Shown: one piece after another, positions 1 to 13,255 of the stretch | Layout: every line of letters begins with the position of its first letter | How positions within the stretch are numbered: the stretch's first letter is position 1 | Origin: Aquabacterium sp. | Lineage (GTDB): Bacteria > Pseudomonadota > Gammaproteobacteria > Burkholderiales > Burkholderiaceae_C | Reading direction: 5' to 3' | Assembly (NCBI GenBank): GCA_004322345.1 | Contig: SCTQ01000108.1 | Coordinates: forward strand, 1-38,206 | Length of the DNA: 38,206 bases | The notes under the pieces: model-generated | What the model was told of the DNA's origin: nothing | Databases searched by the model: none | Seen by the model: the letters and a program-made list of their open reading frames with translations, nothing else | Made by a program: the position numbers and the translations under genes

Positions 1-13
1 GCTCTTCCGATCT
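1..13 (+). other. Residual Illumina adapter sequence at contig end
   Basis: The first 13 bases, GCTCTTCCGATCT, are identical to the 3' end of the standard Illumina TruSeq read adapter. Genomic sequence therefore probably starts at base 14. The in-frame TAG at 13-15, just upstream of the first gene, uses an adapter base (T13), so it cannot be used to fix that gene's start. Confidence 0.93.
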
Positions 14-21
14 AGCACCAG

Positions 22-4416
<4,395 letters not shown>

Positions 4417-4419
<3 letters not shown>

Positions 4420-4467
4420 TCCACTGAAACGGGGAATCCGGATGTGCGATTCCTCCGTTTCAGTGGA
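4417..4467. repeat. REP-like palindromic repeat carrying the upstream stop codon
   Basis: The left arm at 4420-4438 (TCCACTGAAACGGGGAATC) and right arm at 4448-4466 are inverted copies differing by one inserted or changed base. They form a stem of about 19 bp around a short loop. The preceding TAG stop is contiguous with the unit (TAGTCCACTGA). A third, half-length copy lies at 9660-9690. There is no T-tract, so this resembles a REP element or an mRNA-stabilising hairpin more than a classical rho-independent terminator. Confidence 0.8.
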
Positions 4468-4607
4468 CGAGTTTGGTGCGGCATGACCGGGGCCGGCTCC
4501 CGGAAACAGGGCCCACGCCCGCAGGGCTGGGCGGACAATCGACGCTTCCGCAGTGCCCGGCGCGCCGCCGGTGTCCATTGCGGCCCCACGCAATGAAGGA
4601 CGCCGCC

Positions 4608-6551
4608 ATGGCCTACATGGACAAACTCAGGATCGGCACCCGCTTCGCGCTGCTCGGCGTGCTGGCCGTGCTGCTGGTCGCGGTACCCACGTATTTCTAC
4701 GTGGACCAGGCGGTGCGCATCACCGCTGTGGCGCATCGCGAGGCGCAAGGCACGGCGCCGGTGCAATCCGTCCTGGCCGTGGTGCGCCTGACGCAGCAGC
4801 ACCGGGGCTTGTCCGCCCTGGTCCTGGGCGGGGACACCAGCGCCGGCGGCCAGCGCAGCACGAAGCAGGCGGAGGCCGACGCCGCCTACGGCGCGATGGT
4901 GGACGAGGTCGCCGCGCGCGCCGGCGAGGGCCCCCCGCTGGCCGCCGTCCGCCAGGCGGCCGCCGAGTGGAAACGCGTGGCGGCGGACGTGGCAGCCGGG
5001 CGCCTGACGCGGTCCCAGAGCTTCGCCGCCCACACTGCGCTGGTGCGCCAGCTGCTGACCAGCCTCGACCTGCTGGCCGACGAGTTCTCGCTCTCGCTCG
5101 ATCCCGACCTCGACAGCTACCAGCTGATCCAGGCGGTGATGGTCGCCCTGCCCCCGCTGACCGAGGACCTGGCCCGCGCGCGCGGCCTGGGATCCGGCAT
5201 GCTGGCCGCCGCGCAGGCGACACCCGACGACCGCCTCGCGCTGGCCCTGCAGGTACGCAGCGCACAGGACCGGCTGGCGCTGATGGTCGCCGCCTTCGAG
5301 AAGGCAGCCCGCGCCAACCCCGAGCTGGGCTCGCGCGTCGGCAGCCCGATGCGCCAGGCCATCGAGCTGGCGACGCAGGCCACGGCCCTGGCCGACGCGC
5401 AGATCATCAGGAGTGCCGTACTGGGCTACGACGGCAAGGCCTACTTCTCGCTCTTCACGCGCGCCATCGACGCCCAGTTCCAGGTCAACGCCATCGCAAT
5501 GCAGACCCTGGACCAGCTGCTGGCTTCGCGCGCCCGCGGGCACCTGCGCCACCTGGTGGGCACGCTGGTGCTGATGGCCGGGCTGGCCGCCGCCGGCGCC
5601 CTGCTGGCCGTGGCGGCGGCGCGCTCCATCACGCGCCAGCTCGGCGGGGAGCCCGCGGAGGTGGTCGCCATCGCCCGGGCGGTTTCGCAAGGGGACCTGA
5701 GCTCGGACATCGCAGTGCGCCCCGGCAGCGAATCCAGCATCGTCGCGGCGATGGCCGCGATGCAGGAATCCCTGCTGCAGGTGGTCAGCGCCGTGCGCCG
5801 CAGCAGCGACAACATCGCCACCGGCTCCAGCCAGATCGCCTCCGGCAACGCCGACCTGTCGCAGCGCACCGAGCTGCAGGCCAGCAACCTGCAACAGACC
5901 GCCGCGTCGATGGACCAGCTGGCCGACACCGTGCGCAACAACTCCAACGCCGCGCACGAGGCCAACCAGCTGGCCACCGCCGCCAGCGAGGTCGCCGCGC
6001 GCGGCGGCGAGGTGGTGGGGCAGGTGGTGGCCACCATCGCCGAGATCACCGAGGCCAGCCGCAAGATCGCCGACATCATCGGCGTCATCGACGGCATCGC
6101 CTTCCAGACCAACATCCTGGCGCTGAACGCCGCGGTGGAGGCCGCACGGGCGGGCGAACAGGGCCGCGGCTTCGCGGTGGTCGCCAGCGAGGTGCGCAGC
6201 CTCGCGCAGCGCAGCGCCAACGCGGCCAAGGAGATCAAGAGCCTGATCACCGACAGCGTGGAGAAGGTGGAGACCGGCAGCCGCCAGGCCGGCGACGCCG
6301 GCCGCACCATGGACGAGGTCGTCGCCCAGGTGCAGCGCGTAAGCCAGCTGATGGCCGGCATCAGCTCCGCCACCCAGCAGCAAAGCGGCGACATCGGCAG
6401 CGTCTCCAGCGCCGTCGGGCAGCTGGACCAGGTGACGCAGCAGAACTCGGCGCTGGTCGAGCAGGCCGCGGCCGCGGCGGCCAGCCTCAAGCAGCAGGCC
6501 GAACAGCTGGTCGAGGCCGTCCGCGCCTTCCGGCTGCGACCGGGGATGTAG
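4608..6551 (+). CDS. Methyl-accepting chemotaxis protein with nitrate/nitrite-sensor-like periplasmic domain
   Basis: A 647-aa chemoreceptor that passes a periplasmic signal to CheA/CheW. TM1 lies near residues 10-33 ([16 protein letters not shown]). The periplasmic region of about 290 residues begins with an [14 protein letters not shown] stretch typical of NIT-type helical sensor domains. TM2 ([19 protein letters not shown]) is followed by HAMP and the signalling hairpin. The hairpin tip [20 protein letters not shown] is the MCP signature. No C-terminal NWETF-type CheR/CheB docking pentapeptide is present. ATG 4608 is chosen because AAGGA at 4596-4600 lies 7 bases upstream; ATG 4593 and ATG 4617 are in-frame alternatives. 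No che genes adjoin it, so it probably feeds an array encoded elsewhere. The 188-base gap before it holds the REP-like palindrome. Confidence 0.93.
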   Translation: MAYMDKLRIGTRFALLGVLAVLLVAVPTYFYVDQAVRITAVAHREAQGTAPVQSVLAVVRLTQQHRGLSALVLGGDTSAGGQRSTKQAEADAAYGAMVDEVAARAGEGPPLAAVRQAAAEWKRVAADVAAGRLTRSQSFAAHTALVRQLLTSLDLLADEFSLSLDPDLDSYQLIQAVMVALPPLTEDLARARGLGSGMLAAAQATPDDRLALALQVRSAQDRLALMVAAFEKAARANPELGSRVGSPMRQAIELATQATALADAQIIRSAVLGYDGKAYFSLFTRAIDAQFQVNAIAMQTLDQLLASRARGHLRHLVGTLVLMAGLAAAGALLAVAAARSITRQLGGEPAEVVAIARAVSQGDLSSDIAVRPGSESSIVAAMAAMQESLLQVVSAVRRSSDNIATGSSQIASGNADLSQRTELQASNLQQTAASMDQLADTVRNNSNAAHEANQLATAASEVAARGGEVVGQVVATIAEITEASRKIADIIGVIDGIAFQTNILALNAAVEAARAGEQGRGFAVVASEVRSLAQRSANAAKEIKSLITDSVEKVETGSRQAGDAGRTMDEVVAQVQRVSQLMAGISSATQQQSGDIGSVSSAVGQLDQVTQQNSALVEQAAAAAASLKQQAEQLVEAVRAFRLRPGM

Positions 6552-6770
6552 CGGCCGGGGGCACGCCGGTCCCGTTATGCCTTGCGGGCCCGGCGTGCTG
6601 CCGCGACAGGCGGCGCCTGCTGCGGCCCTGGCAGGCGTGCTGCACGGCAGACAGCCCTCGTCAACCGGCCGCGTCCGGGCAATTCCGCACATCCCGGGCG
6701 CGTTGGCAGGTGGCCCACCGCCGCGACCCCGGTTCACTCCCCGGGGGCTGCGGACGATATAGCCGGATCC

Positions 6771-7928
6771 ATGACCGATCCCGCATCTGCCCTGCGCCCG
6801 CCCACCGGGGACGCCCTTGCCGGCGTCCTCGTGCGCTGGCTGATGGGGCCCGCCGGGACGGTGCGCCAGGCGGTCAAGCGGCTGCTTCTGGCCCTGCCCG
6901 CCTATGCCTTCGTGGCCGGCCTGCTGCTGGTCAGCGCGCGACTGGGCCGCGTCGAGCCGCAGTCGGCCTGGCTGATGGTGGGTTACCTGGGTGCCGGCGC
7001 GGCGCTGTTCTTCGCCCTGCTGCGCAGCGGCGCGGTGGCGCACAGCGCCGATCCCAGCCTGGTCTTCCCGCAGCTGATCTTCCACGTCGGCGCGGTGGCC
7101 CTCGCCTATGCCTTCATCGAGAACGGCCGCAGCCTGGCGCTGCAGTGGCTGTGCATCATCCTGGTCCTGGACATGCGGCGCCTGAGCAGCGGCCAGGTGC
7201 GCCTGGCCACTGGCCTGGCGATCGCGCTGCTGCTGGGCACCGTGGGCCTGCAATGGATGCATGACGGGCCACGCATGCGGCTGGCGCCCGAGCTGATCAA
7301 CGTCGGCATGGCCTGCGTCACGCTGGCGGTGCTGCTGCTGGTGGCCGCGGCCGGGCGCCGGCTGCAGCGTCAGCTGGCCGGCCAGGGCGCCGAGCTGGCG
7401 CAGGCGGCCGAGCAGATGCGGGCCCTGTCGGTGCGCGACGGCCTGACCCAGCTCTACAACCGCCGCCACATGCAGGCGCTGCTGGAGGAGGAGGCTGCCC
7501 GCCACCGGCGCAGCGGCCGGCCGCTGAGCCTGGCCATCCTCGACATCGACTTCTTCAAGCGCGTCAACGACCGCCACGGCCACGGCGTGGGCGACGCGGT
7601 GCTGCGCGACTTCGCGCTGCTGGCCCAGGGTGCCGCCGACGGCGGCCAGGCAGTGGCCCGCTGGGGCGGCGAGGAGTTCCTGCTGCTGATGCCCGAGACC
7701 ACGCCGGAGCTGGGCCTGCAGGCGCTGGAGCGCCTGCGCCTGGCCGTGCGCCGGCACGACTGGAGCGCGCATGCCGAGGGCCTGGCCGTCAGCTTCTCGG
7801 CCGGGCTGTGCGCCCACGAGGCCGGCCAGCCACTGCAGCACACGCTGGAGCGCGCCGACCGCGCCCTCTACCGGGCCAAGGCCGAAGGCCGCGACCGCTC
7901 GGTGCTGTCCATGGAGGAGCTGGCATGA
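6771..7928 (+). CDS. Membrane diguanylate cyclase (GGEEF) without I-site
   Basis: A 385-aa protein predicted to make cyclic di-GMP from two GTP. The N-terminal half has about five or six hydrophobic helices (for example LLALPAYAFVAGLLLV and FHVGAVALAYAFI). It is an uncharacterised membrane sensor, followed by a short linker and a GGDEF domain from about residue 215. The catalytic motif is GGEEF at 299-303. The upstream position normally holding the RxxD inhibitory site reads DGGQ, so feedback inhibition at that site is not expected. ATG 6771 removes an implausible 63-residue arginine/proline-rich extension of the open frame; no clear ribosome-binding site is visible. The 219 bases after the chemoreceptor hold no recognisable gene. 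It overlaps the next cyclase by ATGA. Confidence 0.92.
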   Translation: MTDPASALRPPTGDALAGVLVRWLMGPAGTVRQAVKRLLLALPAYAFVAGLLLVSARLGRVEPQSAWLMVGYLGAGAALFFALLRSGAVAHSADPSLVFPQLIFHVGAVALAYAFIENGRSLALQWLCIILVLDMRRLSSGQVRLATGLAIALLLGTVGLQWMHDGPRMRLAPELINVGMACVTLAVLLLVAAAGRRLQRQLAGQGAELAQAAEQMRALSVRDGLTQLYNRRHMQALLEEEAARHRRSGRPLSLAILDIDFFKRVNDRHGHGVGDAVLRDFALLAQGAADGGQAVARWGGEEFLLLMPETTPELGLQALERLRLAVRRHDWSAHAEGLAVSFSAGLCAHEAGQPLQHTLERADRALYRAKAEGRDRSVLSMEELA

Positions 7929-9082
7929 GCAGCGTGGCCGCTTCCGCCGGGCAGCCGGAACGCACGCGCCGCTCCCCGGCGTGGAAGCGCATCCTGCTGG
8001 GCCCCGACGAGAAGATGCAGCTGGGCATCAGCATGTGCCTGCTGGCCTGCAGCCTCTACCTGCTGTGGTTCCTGATCGTCGGCCTGGTCTTCCTGCCCTA
8101 TGGCATGGCCTCGCCGCAGCTCTGCTACCTCTACATGGGCCAGGAACTGGCCGCCTGCCTGGTGTTCTATCCGCTGGTGCGCAGCGGTCTGTCGCGCCGG
8201 TGGTCCGACCCGCTGCTGGTGATGCCGCAGATGCTGTGGGCCAACACCGCGCTGATCGCCGGCTACGCGGCCAGCGACCAGGTGCGCCCCGTGATGCTGC
8301 AGACGCTGTGCCTGGTACAGGTGTTCGGCTTCATCAGCCTGAAGCCGCGCGCTGCGCGCTTCATGGGCGTGGCCACCATCGTGATGCTGCTGGCCATGCT
8401 GCCGCTGGCTGCCGCCTTCGGCGCGCCTGCCTTCGTGCTCACCGACGAGATCCTGCGCATCGCCGCCACCTGCTTCGTCATGGGCCTGCTGACCCTGCAG
8501 TCGGCGGACTTCGCGCGGCTTCGCGAGCGCGTGCTGCGCGACCGGCGCGAGCTGCGCCGTACGCTGGAGGACCTGCGCCGCATCTCCATGCACGACGCGC
8601 TGACCGGCCTGCTCAACCGCCAGGCGATGCAGGAGCGCATCGAGGACGAGCGCGAGCGCGCCCGGCGCACCGGCAGCGGCTTCTGCGTCGCGCTGCTGGA
8701 CCTGGACCACTTCAAGCGGGTCAATGACGGCCACGGCCATCAGGCCGGCGACGAGGTGCTGGCCGGCTTCGCCCGTGCCGCCTGCGCCACCCTGCGCGAG
8801 ACCGACGTGCTGGCCCGCTGGGGCGGCGAGGAATTCGTCGTGCTGATGCCCGACACCAGCCCCGGCCCGGCCGGCCTCGTCGGCCTGCAGCGCCTGCGCG
8901 CCCACCTGGCCGAGCGTTCGCTGAGCGAGGCCGTGCCGGCGCTGCGCACCACCTTCTCCGCCGGCATGGCTGCCAGCCACCCCGGCGAATCGCTGGCCCA
9001 GCTGATGGAGCGTGCCGACCAGGCGCTGTACGCGGCGAAGGAACAGGGCCGCGACCGGGTGGTGGTCGCCCCGGGGAGCTGA
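7925..9082 (+). CDS. Membrane diguanylate cyclase (GGEEF) with RxxD I-site
   Basis: A second 385-aa cyclase, translationally coupled to the first by a 4-base ATGA overlap. About six hydrophobic helices occupy residues 35-200 (LGISMCLLACSLYLLWFLIV and others). A coiled linker rich in RERVLRDRRELRR leads into the GGDEF domain. The active site is GGEEF at 300-304, and the autoinhibitory I-site RETD is at 291-294, unlike its neighbour. Equal length and the same architecture suggest an old tandem duplication with divergent sensor halves. A pair with and without product inhibition could give one output that saturates and one that does not; this is inference. Confidence 0.93.
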   Translation: MSSVAASAGQPERTRRSPAWKRILLGPDEKMQLGISMCLLACSLYLLWFLIVGLVFLPYGMASPQLCYLYMGQELAACLVFYPLVRSGLSRRWSDPLLVMPQMLWANTALIAGYAASDQVRPVMLQTLCLVQVFGFISLKPRAARFMGVATIVMLLAMLPLAAAFGAPAFVLTDEILRIAATCFVMGLLTLQSADFARLRERVLRDRRELRRTLEDLRRISMHDALTGLLNRQAMQERIEDERERARRTGSGFCVALLDLDHFKRVNDGHGHQAGDEVLAGFARAACATLRETDVLARWGGEEFVVLMPDTSPGPAGLVGLQRLRAHLAERSLSEAVPALRTTFSAGMAASHPGESLAQLMERADQALYAAKEQGRDRVVVAPGS

Positions 9083-9158
9083 GCAGGAACACACCTGGAA
9101 ACCTGTGCCGCGGCACGCCGTCTTCTTCCTGTCATCCCGGCATTGCAGCCTGCCTCCC

Positions 9159-9662
9159 ATGACGCCCACCGAGCAAGCCGACGCCCTGCGCAAGTCCGTG
9201 AACCGCCGCGTTCACGCGTGGCTGGCCTGGTGCTTCACGCTGCTGGCCGCCTGCCTGGCCGCGGCGCCGCTGCTGGGCGCCCACCCGTTGTGCTGGGCAC
9301 TGGCCGCGATCGCCGCCCTCGCGGCATGGGCCACGCGCGGGGCGGCGCCCTACATGATCCAGGCCGTGCAGGCGATGGACACCGGCGAGAAGCTGCTGGG
9401 CACGGTGCTGGTCACCGTGAGCGACACGGCCGACTCGGTGCAATACGAGGCCACCGTGCAGGGCCCGGGCATGCCCGCCTGGCGCTTCGAGTTCATCCCG
9501 CTGGGCTGGCAGCCGCGTGCGGGCAGCCATGAGGCGCGGATGTTCCGCCTGGCCGGTGTCGAATGGCCGGCGCTGGTGCAGGTGCAGGGCGGGCTGATGC
9601 ATCCGCGGTACCGGCCCAGGCGGGTCGACCCGGCGGACCAACCGCGAGCACGCAGGCCCTAG
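9159..9662 (+). CDS. Small membrane protein of unknown function
   Basis: A 167-aa protein I do not recognise. Two adjoining hydrophobic helices (residues about 20-40 and 43-58) are followed by a soluble beta-rich region of about 100 residues ending in an arginine/proline tail. The layout resembles small inner-membrane proteins whose soluble domain faces one side. ATG 9159 is the first reasonable start after the cyclase. No strong ribosome-binding site is visible; a 12-base palindrome, GTGCCGCGGCAC, lies at 9105-9116 in the gap. Its TAG stop belongs to the repeat that also ends the first kinase gene. Codon use matches its neighbours. Confidence 0.72.
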   Translation: MTPTEQADALRKSVNRRVHAWLAWCFTLLAACLAAAPLLGAHPLCWALAAIAALAAWATRGAAPYMIQAVQAMDTGEKLLGTVLVTVSDTADSVQYEATVQGPGMPAWRFEFIPLGWQPRAGSHEARMFRLAGVEWPALVQVQGGLMHPRYRPRRVDPADQPRARRP

Positions 9663-9690
9663 TCCACTGAGACGGAGGAATCGGATGTGC
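9660..9690 (+). repeat. Half-length copy of the stop-codon repeat
   Basis: TAGTCCACTGAGACGG, then AGGAATCGGATGTGCG, closely matches 4417-4447 (TAGTCCACTGAAACGG, GGAATCCGGATGTGCG). The inverted second arm seen at 4448-4466 is missing here. In both places the first three bases are the stop codon of the preceding gene. Confidence 0.78.
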
Positions 9691-9772
9691 GCCACGCGGG
9701 GTCAAGGAGCCTGACGCATACGGGCGGGCCTTAGACTCGGGCCCTTCGCCAGACCTGCAGCCCCTCCAGCCC

Positions 9773-10141
9773 GTGACACCCCTGCGCATCCTCTACGTCG
9801 AGGACAACGACGACCTGAGAGAAAACATCGGCATGCTGCTGGAGGCCGATGACCGGGAGGTCACGTCCTGCGCCAGCGGCGAGGCGGCCCTGGCCGCCTT
9901 CGAGGCCGGCAGCTTCGACGTGCTGGTCACCGACGTCAGCCTGCCCGGCCTGTCGGGCACCGACCTGGCACGCAAGATCCTGGCGAAGCATCCCCGGCAG
10001 TGGATCGTCATGTGCTCGGGCTACGCCTTCGGCCAGGCCCTGAACACGCTGGGCCCGAACGTGCGCTCGCTGTCCAAGCCCTTCATGCTGGAGGACATGG
10101 ACAAGCTGCTGGCCGAGGTGTCGGCCTCGGTGCGCGGATAG
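9773..10141 (+). CDS. Single-domain response regulator (receiver only)
   Basis: A 122-aa CheY-like receiver without an output domain. The acidic pocket is YVEDNDD near residues 8-14, the phosphoacceptor is Asp54 in LVTDVSLPGL, the switch residue is Ser82 (CSGY) and the conserved lysine is Lys102 (LSKPF). Its LVTDVxLPGLxG core and C-terminal KPF resemble the receiver fused to the large kinase at the start of the window, so it may be a partner or a duplicate of that domain. The start is GTG 9773 with no clear ribosome-binding site; later starts would remove the acidic pocket. It probably serves in a phosphorelay or by protein contact. Confidence 0.88.
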   Translation: MTPLRILYVEDNDDLRENIGMLLEADDREVTSCASGEAALAAFEAGSFDVLVTDVSLPGLSGTDLARKILAKHPRQWIVMCSGYAFGQALNTLGPNVRSLSKPFMLEDMDKLLAEVSASVRG

Positions 10142-10157
10142 TGTGGTGGGCCACGCT
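10140..10157. terminator. Short hairpin between convergent genes
   Basis: AGTGTGG, TGGG and CCACGCT form a 7-bp stem with one G-T pair and a 4-base loop. It overlaps the stop codons of the convergent receiver and acetate kinase genes. There is no T-tract. Only 14 bases separate the genes, so a bidirectional termination role is plausible but weakly supported. Confidence 0.3.
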
Positions 10158-11352
10158 AGCGCCGGCCCAGCAGCGCCAGGGTGTGGCGCGCCAGCATGCC
10201 CTCCTCGTCGGTGGGCACGATCCAGGCTGATGGCCGCTGCGCCGGGTCGCCCTGCGTGATGCAGGGCCCGCCGACCGCATTGCGCTTGGCATCCAGTTCC
10301 AGCCCCAGCCAGCCGCAGGCGGCCACCACCTCGGCCCGGGTCTCGGCGCTGTGCTCGCCGATGCCCGCCGTGAACACCAGGCCGTCCAGCCCGCCCAGTG
10401 CGGCCGCCAGCGAGCCGATCTCGCGCGCGATGCGGTGCACGTAGATGTCCAGCGCCAGCCGCACGCGGGGCTCGGCGGCACGGGCCCGCAGCTCGCGCAT
10501 ATCGTTGGAGACGCCGGACACGCCCAGCAGCCCGCTCTCCCTGTAGAGCATGGCCTCGGCCTCCTCGGGGCTCAGCTTGAGCTCGCGCAGCAGGTGGAAG
10601 ACCACGCCCGGGTCCAGCGCGCCGCAGCGCGTGCCCATCGGCAGGCCGTCCAGCGCCGAGAATCCCATGGTCGTGGCGATGCTGCGGCCGTCCCGCATCG
10701 CGCACAGGCTGGCGCCGTTGCCCAGGTGGGCCACGATGACACGCCCGCTGGCCAGGCGCGGATGCACCTGCGGCAGCACGGACGCGATGTACTCGTAGGA
10801 CAGGCCGTGGAAGCCGTAGCGCCGCACGCCGGACTCGGTGACGGCGCGGGGCAGCGCGTATTGCTGCTCCACCTCGCTCTGCCCGCGATGGAAGGCGGTG
10901 TCGAAGCAGGCCACCTGCGGCAGGCCGGGGAACTGCTCGCGCACCGCGCGTATCGGCGCCAGGTTGTGCGGCTGGTGCAGCGGCGCCAGCGGGCACAGCG
11001 CCTCCAGCTCGGCCAGCATGGCGTCGTCCACCAGCACCGGCGCCGCGTGGCGCAGGCCGCCGTGCACGACGCGGTGGCCCAGGCCCAGCAGCTCGCGCCC
11101 TTGCAGGCGCGGCGCCAGCCAGCCGTCGAGGAAGACCAGCGCATCGGCATGGTCCAGATCCTCGCCCTCGGGCCAGCGCTGCTCGTCCAGCGACGTGCCG
11201 TCGGCGGCCTTCGCCTCGAACCGGGCGTGGCTGCCCAGGCCCTCGACCTGGCCTTCATACAGTGCCCGCGGCGGGGCATCGCCGGCGGCCTCGAAGACCG
11301 AGAACTTGATGCTCGACGAACCGGCGTTGAGAACGATCAGCAGGCCCTGCAT
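10156..11352 (-). CDS. ackA: Acetate kinase
   Basis: A 398-aa enzyme interconverting acetyl phosphate plus ADP with acetate plus ATP; the length is normal for the family (about 400). The N-terminal family signature NAGSSSIKF is at residues 9-17, GHRVVHGG is at 92-99 and FDTAFH, with the catalytic Asp151, is at 150-155. HLGNGAS and GVSNDMRE follow, as expected. It lies directly downstream of the phosphotransacetylase gene. ATG 11352 gives the standard N-terminus. An in-frame GTG at 11364 overlaps the pta stop (GTGA) and would add four residues. The pair links acyl-CoA to ATP formation and acetyl phosphate. Confidence 0.97.
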   Translation of the reverse strand: MQGLLIVLNAGSSSIKFSVFEAAGDAPPRALYEGQVEGLGSHARFEAKAADGTSLDEQRWPEGEDLDHADALVFLDGWLAPRLQGRELLGLGHRVVHGGLRHAAPVLVDDAMLAELEALCPLAPLHQPHNLAPIRAVREQFPGLPQVACFDTAFHRGQSEVEQQYALPRAVTESGVRRYGFHGLSYEYIASVLPQVHPRLASGRVIVAHLGNGASLCAMRDGRSIATTMGFSALDGLPMGTRCGALDPGVVFHLLRELKLSPEEAEAMLYRESGLLGVSGVSNDMRELRARAAEPRVRLALDIYVHRIAREIGSLAAALGGLDGLVFTAGIGEHSAETRAEVVAACGWLGLELDAKRNAVGGPCITQGDPAQRPSAWIVPTDEEGMLARHTLALLGRR

Positions 11353-11360
11353 CGCAGCGC

Positions 11361-12317
11361 TCACCCGATGGCCTTGATCAGCTTGTCGCGGCAGGCCTGG
11401 GACAGCATCGAGGCCACGGCGCAGGAGGCCAGGCGGGCCGGCTGCGAATCCGCGCGGCTGGTCAGGATCACCGGCACCTTGGCACCCAGCACGATGCCGG
11501 CGGCATAGGCGCCGGCCAGGAAGGTCAGGCTCTTGGCCAGCATGTTGCCGGCGTCGAGGTCCGGCACGATCAGCACGTTGGCGCGTCCGGCCACCGGCGA
11601 GACGATGCCCTTGATGCGCGCGGCCTCGGCGTCGATCGCGTTGTCCATCGCCAGCGGGCCGTCGATCTGCGCCCCGGTGATCTGGCCGCGGTCGGCCATC
11701 TTGCACAGCGCGGCGGCGTCGATGGTGGACGGCACCTTGGGGTTCACCGTCTCCATCGCCGACAGCACGGCCACGCGGATGTCGGGGATCTTCAGCGCCT
11801 GCGCCAGATCGATCGCGTTCTGCACGATGTCGACCTTCTCCTCCAGCGTGGGCGCGATGTTGATCGCGGCGTCGGAGATGATCAGCGGGTGCTCGTAGCC
11901 GGGCACGTCCATCACGAAGCAGTGGCTGATGCGGCGCGCGGTGCGCAGGCCACCGTCACGGCGCACGACGGCGCCCATCAGCTCGTCGGTGTGCAGGCTG
12001 CCCTTCATCAGCGCGTCGACCTCGCCCTTGAGCACCATCGCCACCGCCGCGTCGGCTGCGGCGTGGCTGTGCGGCGCGTCGATGATGACGATGCCCGACA
12101 GGCTGGCACCCAGCTCATTCGCGGCGCCTTCGATCCTCGCCTTCGGGCCCACCAGCACGGGCGTGATCAACCCCATCCCGGCCGACTCCAGCGCGGCGCC
12201 CAGCGAGACATCGTTGGTCGGATGCACGACGGCCACGCGCAGCGGCGCCAGCTTGCGCGCGTTCTCGATCAGGCGGTCGTAATGCGGGTGGGCGACGGGG
12301 GTGGACGGTTGCTTCAT
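11361..12317 (-). CDS. pta: Phosphate acetyl/butyryltransferase
   Basis: A 318-aa single-domain member of the phosphate acetyltransferase/butyryltransferase family. It transfers an acyl group from CoA to phosphate to supply the adjacent acetate kinase. Seen in the sequence: a Rossmann-like start (RVAVVHPTNDVSLGAAL), LMKGSLHTDELMGAVV, SAMETVNPKVPSTIDAAAL and the C-terminal GIVLGAKVPVILTSRADS motif typical of this short form. It lacks the N-terminal regulatory domains of the long E. coli Pta. In PHB-producing Burkholderiales this short form often accompanies ackA and a DUF3141 gene, and here a DUF3141 relic lies just upstream. Acetyl versus butyryl preference cannot be told from sequence. Confidence 0.93.
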   Translation of the reverse strand: MKQPSTPVAHPHYDRLIENARKLAPLRVAVVHPTNDVSLGAALESAGMGLITPVLVGPKARIEGAANELGASLSGIVIIDAPHSHAAADAAVAMVLKGEVDALMKGSLHTDELMGAVVRRDGGLRTARRISHCFVMDVPGYEHPLIISDAAINIAPTLEEKVDIVQNAIDLAQALKIPDIRVAVLSAMETVNPKVPSTIDAAALCKMADRGQITGAQIDGPLAMDNAIDAEAARIKGIVSPVAGRANVLIVPDLDAGNMLAKSLTFLAGAYAAGIVLGAKVPVILTSRADSQPARLASCAVASMLSQACRDKLIKAIG

Positions 12318-12475
12318 GAACGGTGGATGAAGTGGGAAGAGGGATCGCGCCGCGATAGCCCTGCGCTGCCGTTGGCCTATGGCTCGCCGTCATGGTAGCT
12401 CGCGCACCTTGCTGCACGCTGGCCGCATGCGGATCGAGCACGCAGAGACGATGGCTGCGGCAACTTCCGGGAACC

Positions 12476-12578
12476 TTCGATCACCCGGGCGACGACAAGC
12501 CCGCGGTCACCGGCAACTGCCAGGCGGGCTGGGCCGTGGCCGCCCTGCCCCGCCTGCTGCCGCGCGCCGCACGCCCTG
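12476..12578 (+). pseudogene. Fossil of a DUF3141 (PHB-synthase-like) gene
   Basis: In the 281-base gap upstream of pta, one plus-strand frame reads FDHPGDDKPAVTGNCQ followed by AGWAVAALPRL. This matches from memory the nucleophile-elbow region of DUF3141 proteins (HP..DGKPVVIGNCQAGWAV..LA). Nothing before or after it continues the family; the same frame runs on as antisense of the next gene. DUF3141 genes commonly sit with pta and ackA, which supports a real relic, but it lies on the opposite strand, implying an inversion or rearranged remnant. The rest of the gap shows no gene; the pta-ackA promoter should lie here. Confidence 0.55.
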
Positions 12579-12598
12579 GGTCTGAGACCGCGCCTCCG

Positions 12599-13255
12599 TC
12601 ACGCGGATGCCATCGCCCGGACGCCGTGGCGCAGCCTGTCCGCCGCGGCCCCGGCCAGGGTCAGGCCGATGGCCCAGTAGATCCACAGCATCCAGCCCGC
12701 GCGCGTCTCGCTGCCTATCGCCAGGCTGTGCAGGCCCACCAGCAGCAGCGCGGCGAACACCAGGCGGTGCGCGGCGCGCCGCACGCGTGCGCTGCCCAGG
12801 CCCGCCACCTGCGCCGCCACCGCTACCAGCATCAGCCAGAAGGCGATCAGGCCGGCCGACACCATCGTCCGGTAGTAGCCGTGCAGGCTGGGCCACAGCA
12901 GGTCCGCGGCGAACTCGCCGTTGCGCAGCGTGGTGGCGGCGATGAACAGGCCGACGTGCAGCGCGACGCTGGCCAGCACCGCCGCCCCGAGGAAGCGGTG
13001 CGCCGTCTGCCATTGCGACAGCGACGCGAACAGCGGGCCGATCAGGCGGTGCTTCAGCAGCCCCAGCATCAGCTGCATCCACATCAGGGTCAGCGAATAC
13101 AGGGCCACGAGCTTGGCCAGCACGTAGACCGCCTGCCCGGGCAGGGATTCGTGGTCCAGGTATTCGGTGAAGTCGCCGCCCAGCAGGACCAGGGTCTGCA
13201 GGGGAGGAACCGCCAGGGCCGCTGCCGCGGCGGCGAGCAGGAGCCAGGCTCTCAT
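12599..13255 (-). CDS. Ferric-reductase-like haem-binding membrane protein
   Basis: A 218-aa integral membrane protein with about six hydrophobic helices. Two helices carry histidine pairs: His86/His100 (HRFLG...ALH) and His163/His176 (HRLVF...GLH). This H-x12/13-H spacing is typical of b-haem ligation in ferric-reductase-like and cytochrome b561-like cores, so it probably moves electrons across or within the membrane. No FAD or NADPH domain is present. It overlaps the rhodanese gene by ATGA, so the two are probably coupled and act together on the periplasmic side. It is the last gene of the minus-strand operon. The haem assignment is inferred from spacing only. Confidence 0.75.
   Translation of the reverse strand: MRAWLLLAAAAAALAVPPLQTLVLLGGDFTEYLDHESLPGQAVYVLAKLVALYSLTLMWMQLMLGLLKHRLIGPLFASLSQWQTAHRFLGAAVLASVALHVGLFIAATTLRNGEFAADLLWPSLHGYYRTMVSAGLIAFWLMLVAVAAQVAGLGSARVRRAAHRLVFAALLLVGLHSLAIGSETRAGWMLWIYWAIGLTLAGAAADRLRHGVRAMASA

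Noticed and set aside
12379-12585. 68-codon ORF in the gap upstream of pta
   Set aside because: Arginine/proline-rich translation in another frame; the only meaningful signal in the gap is the DUF3141-like fragment.
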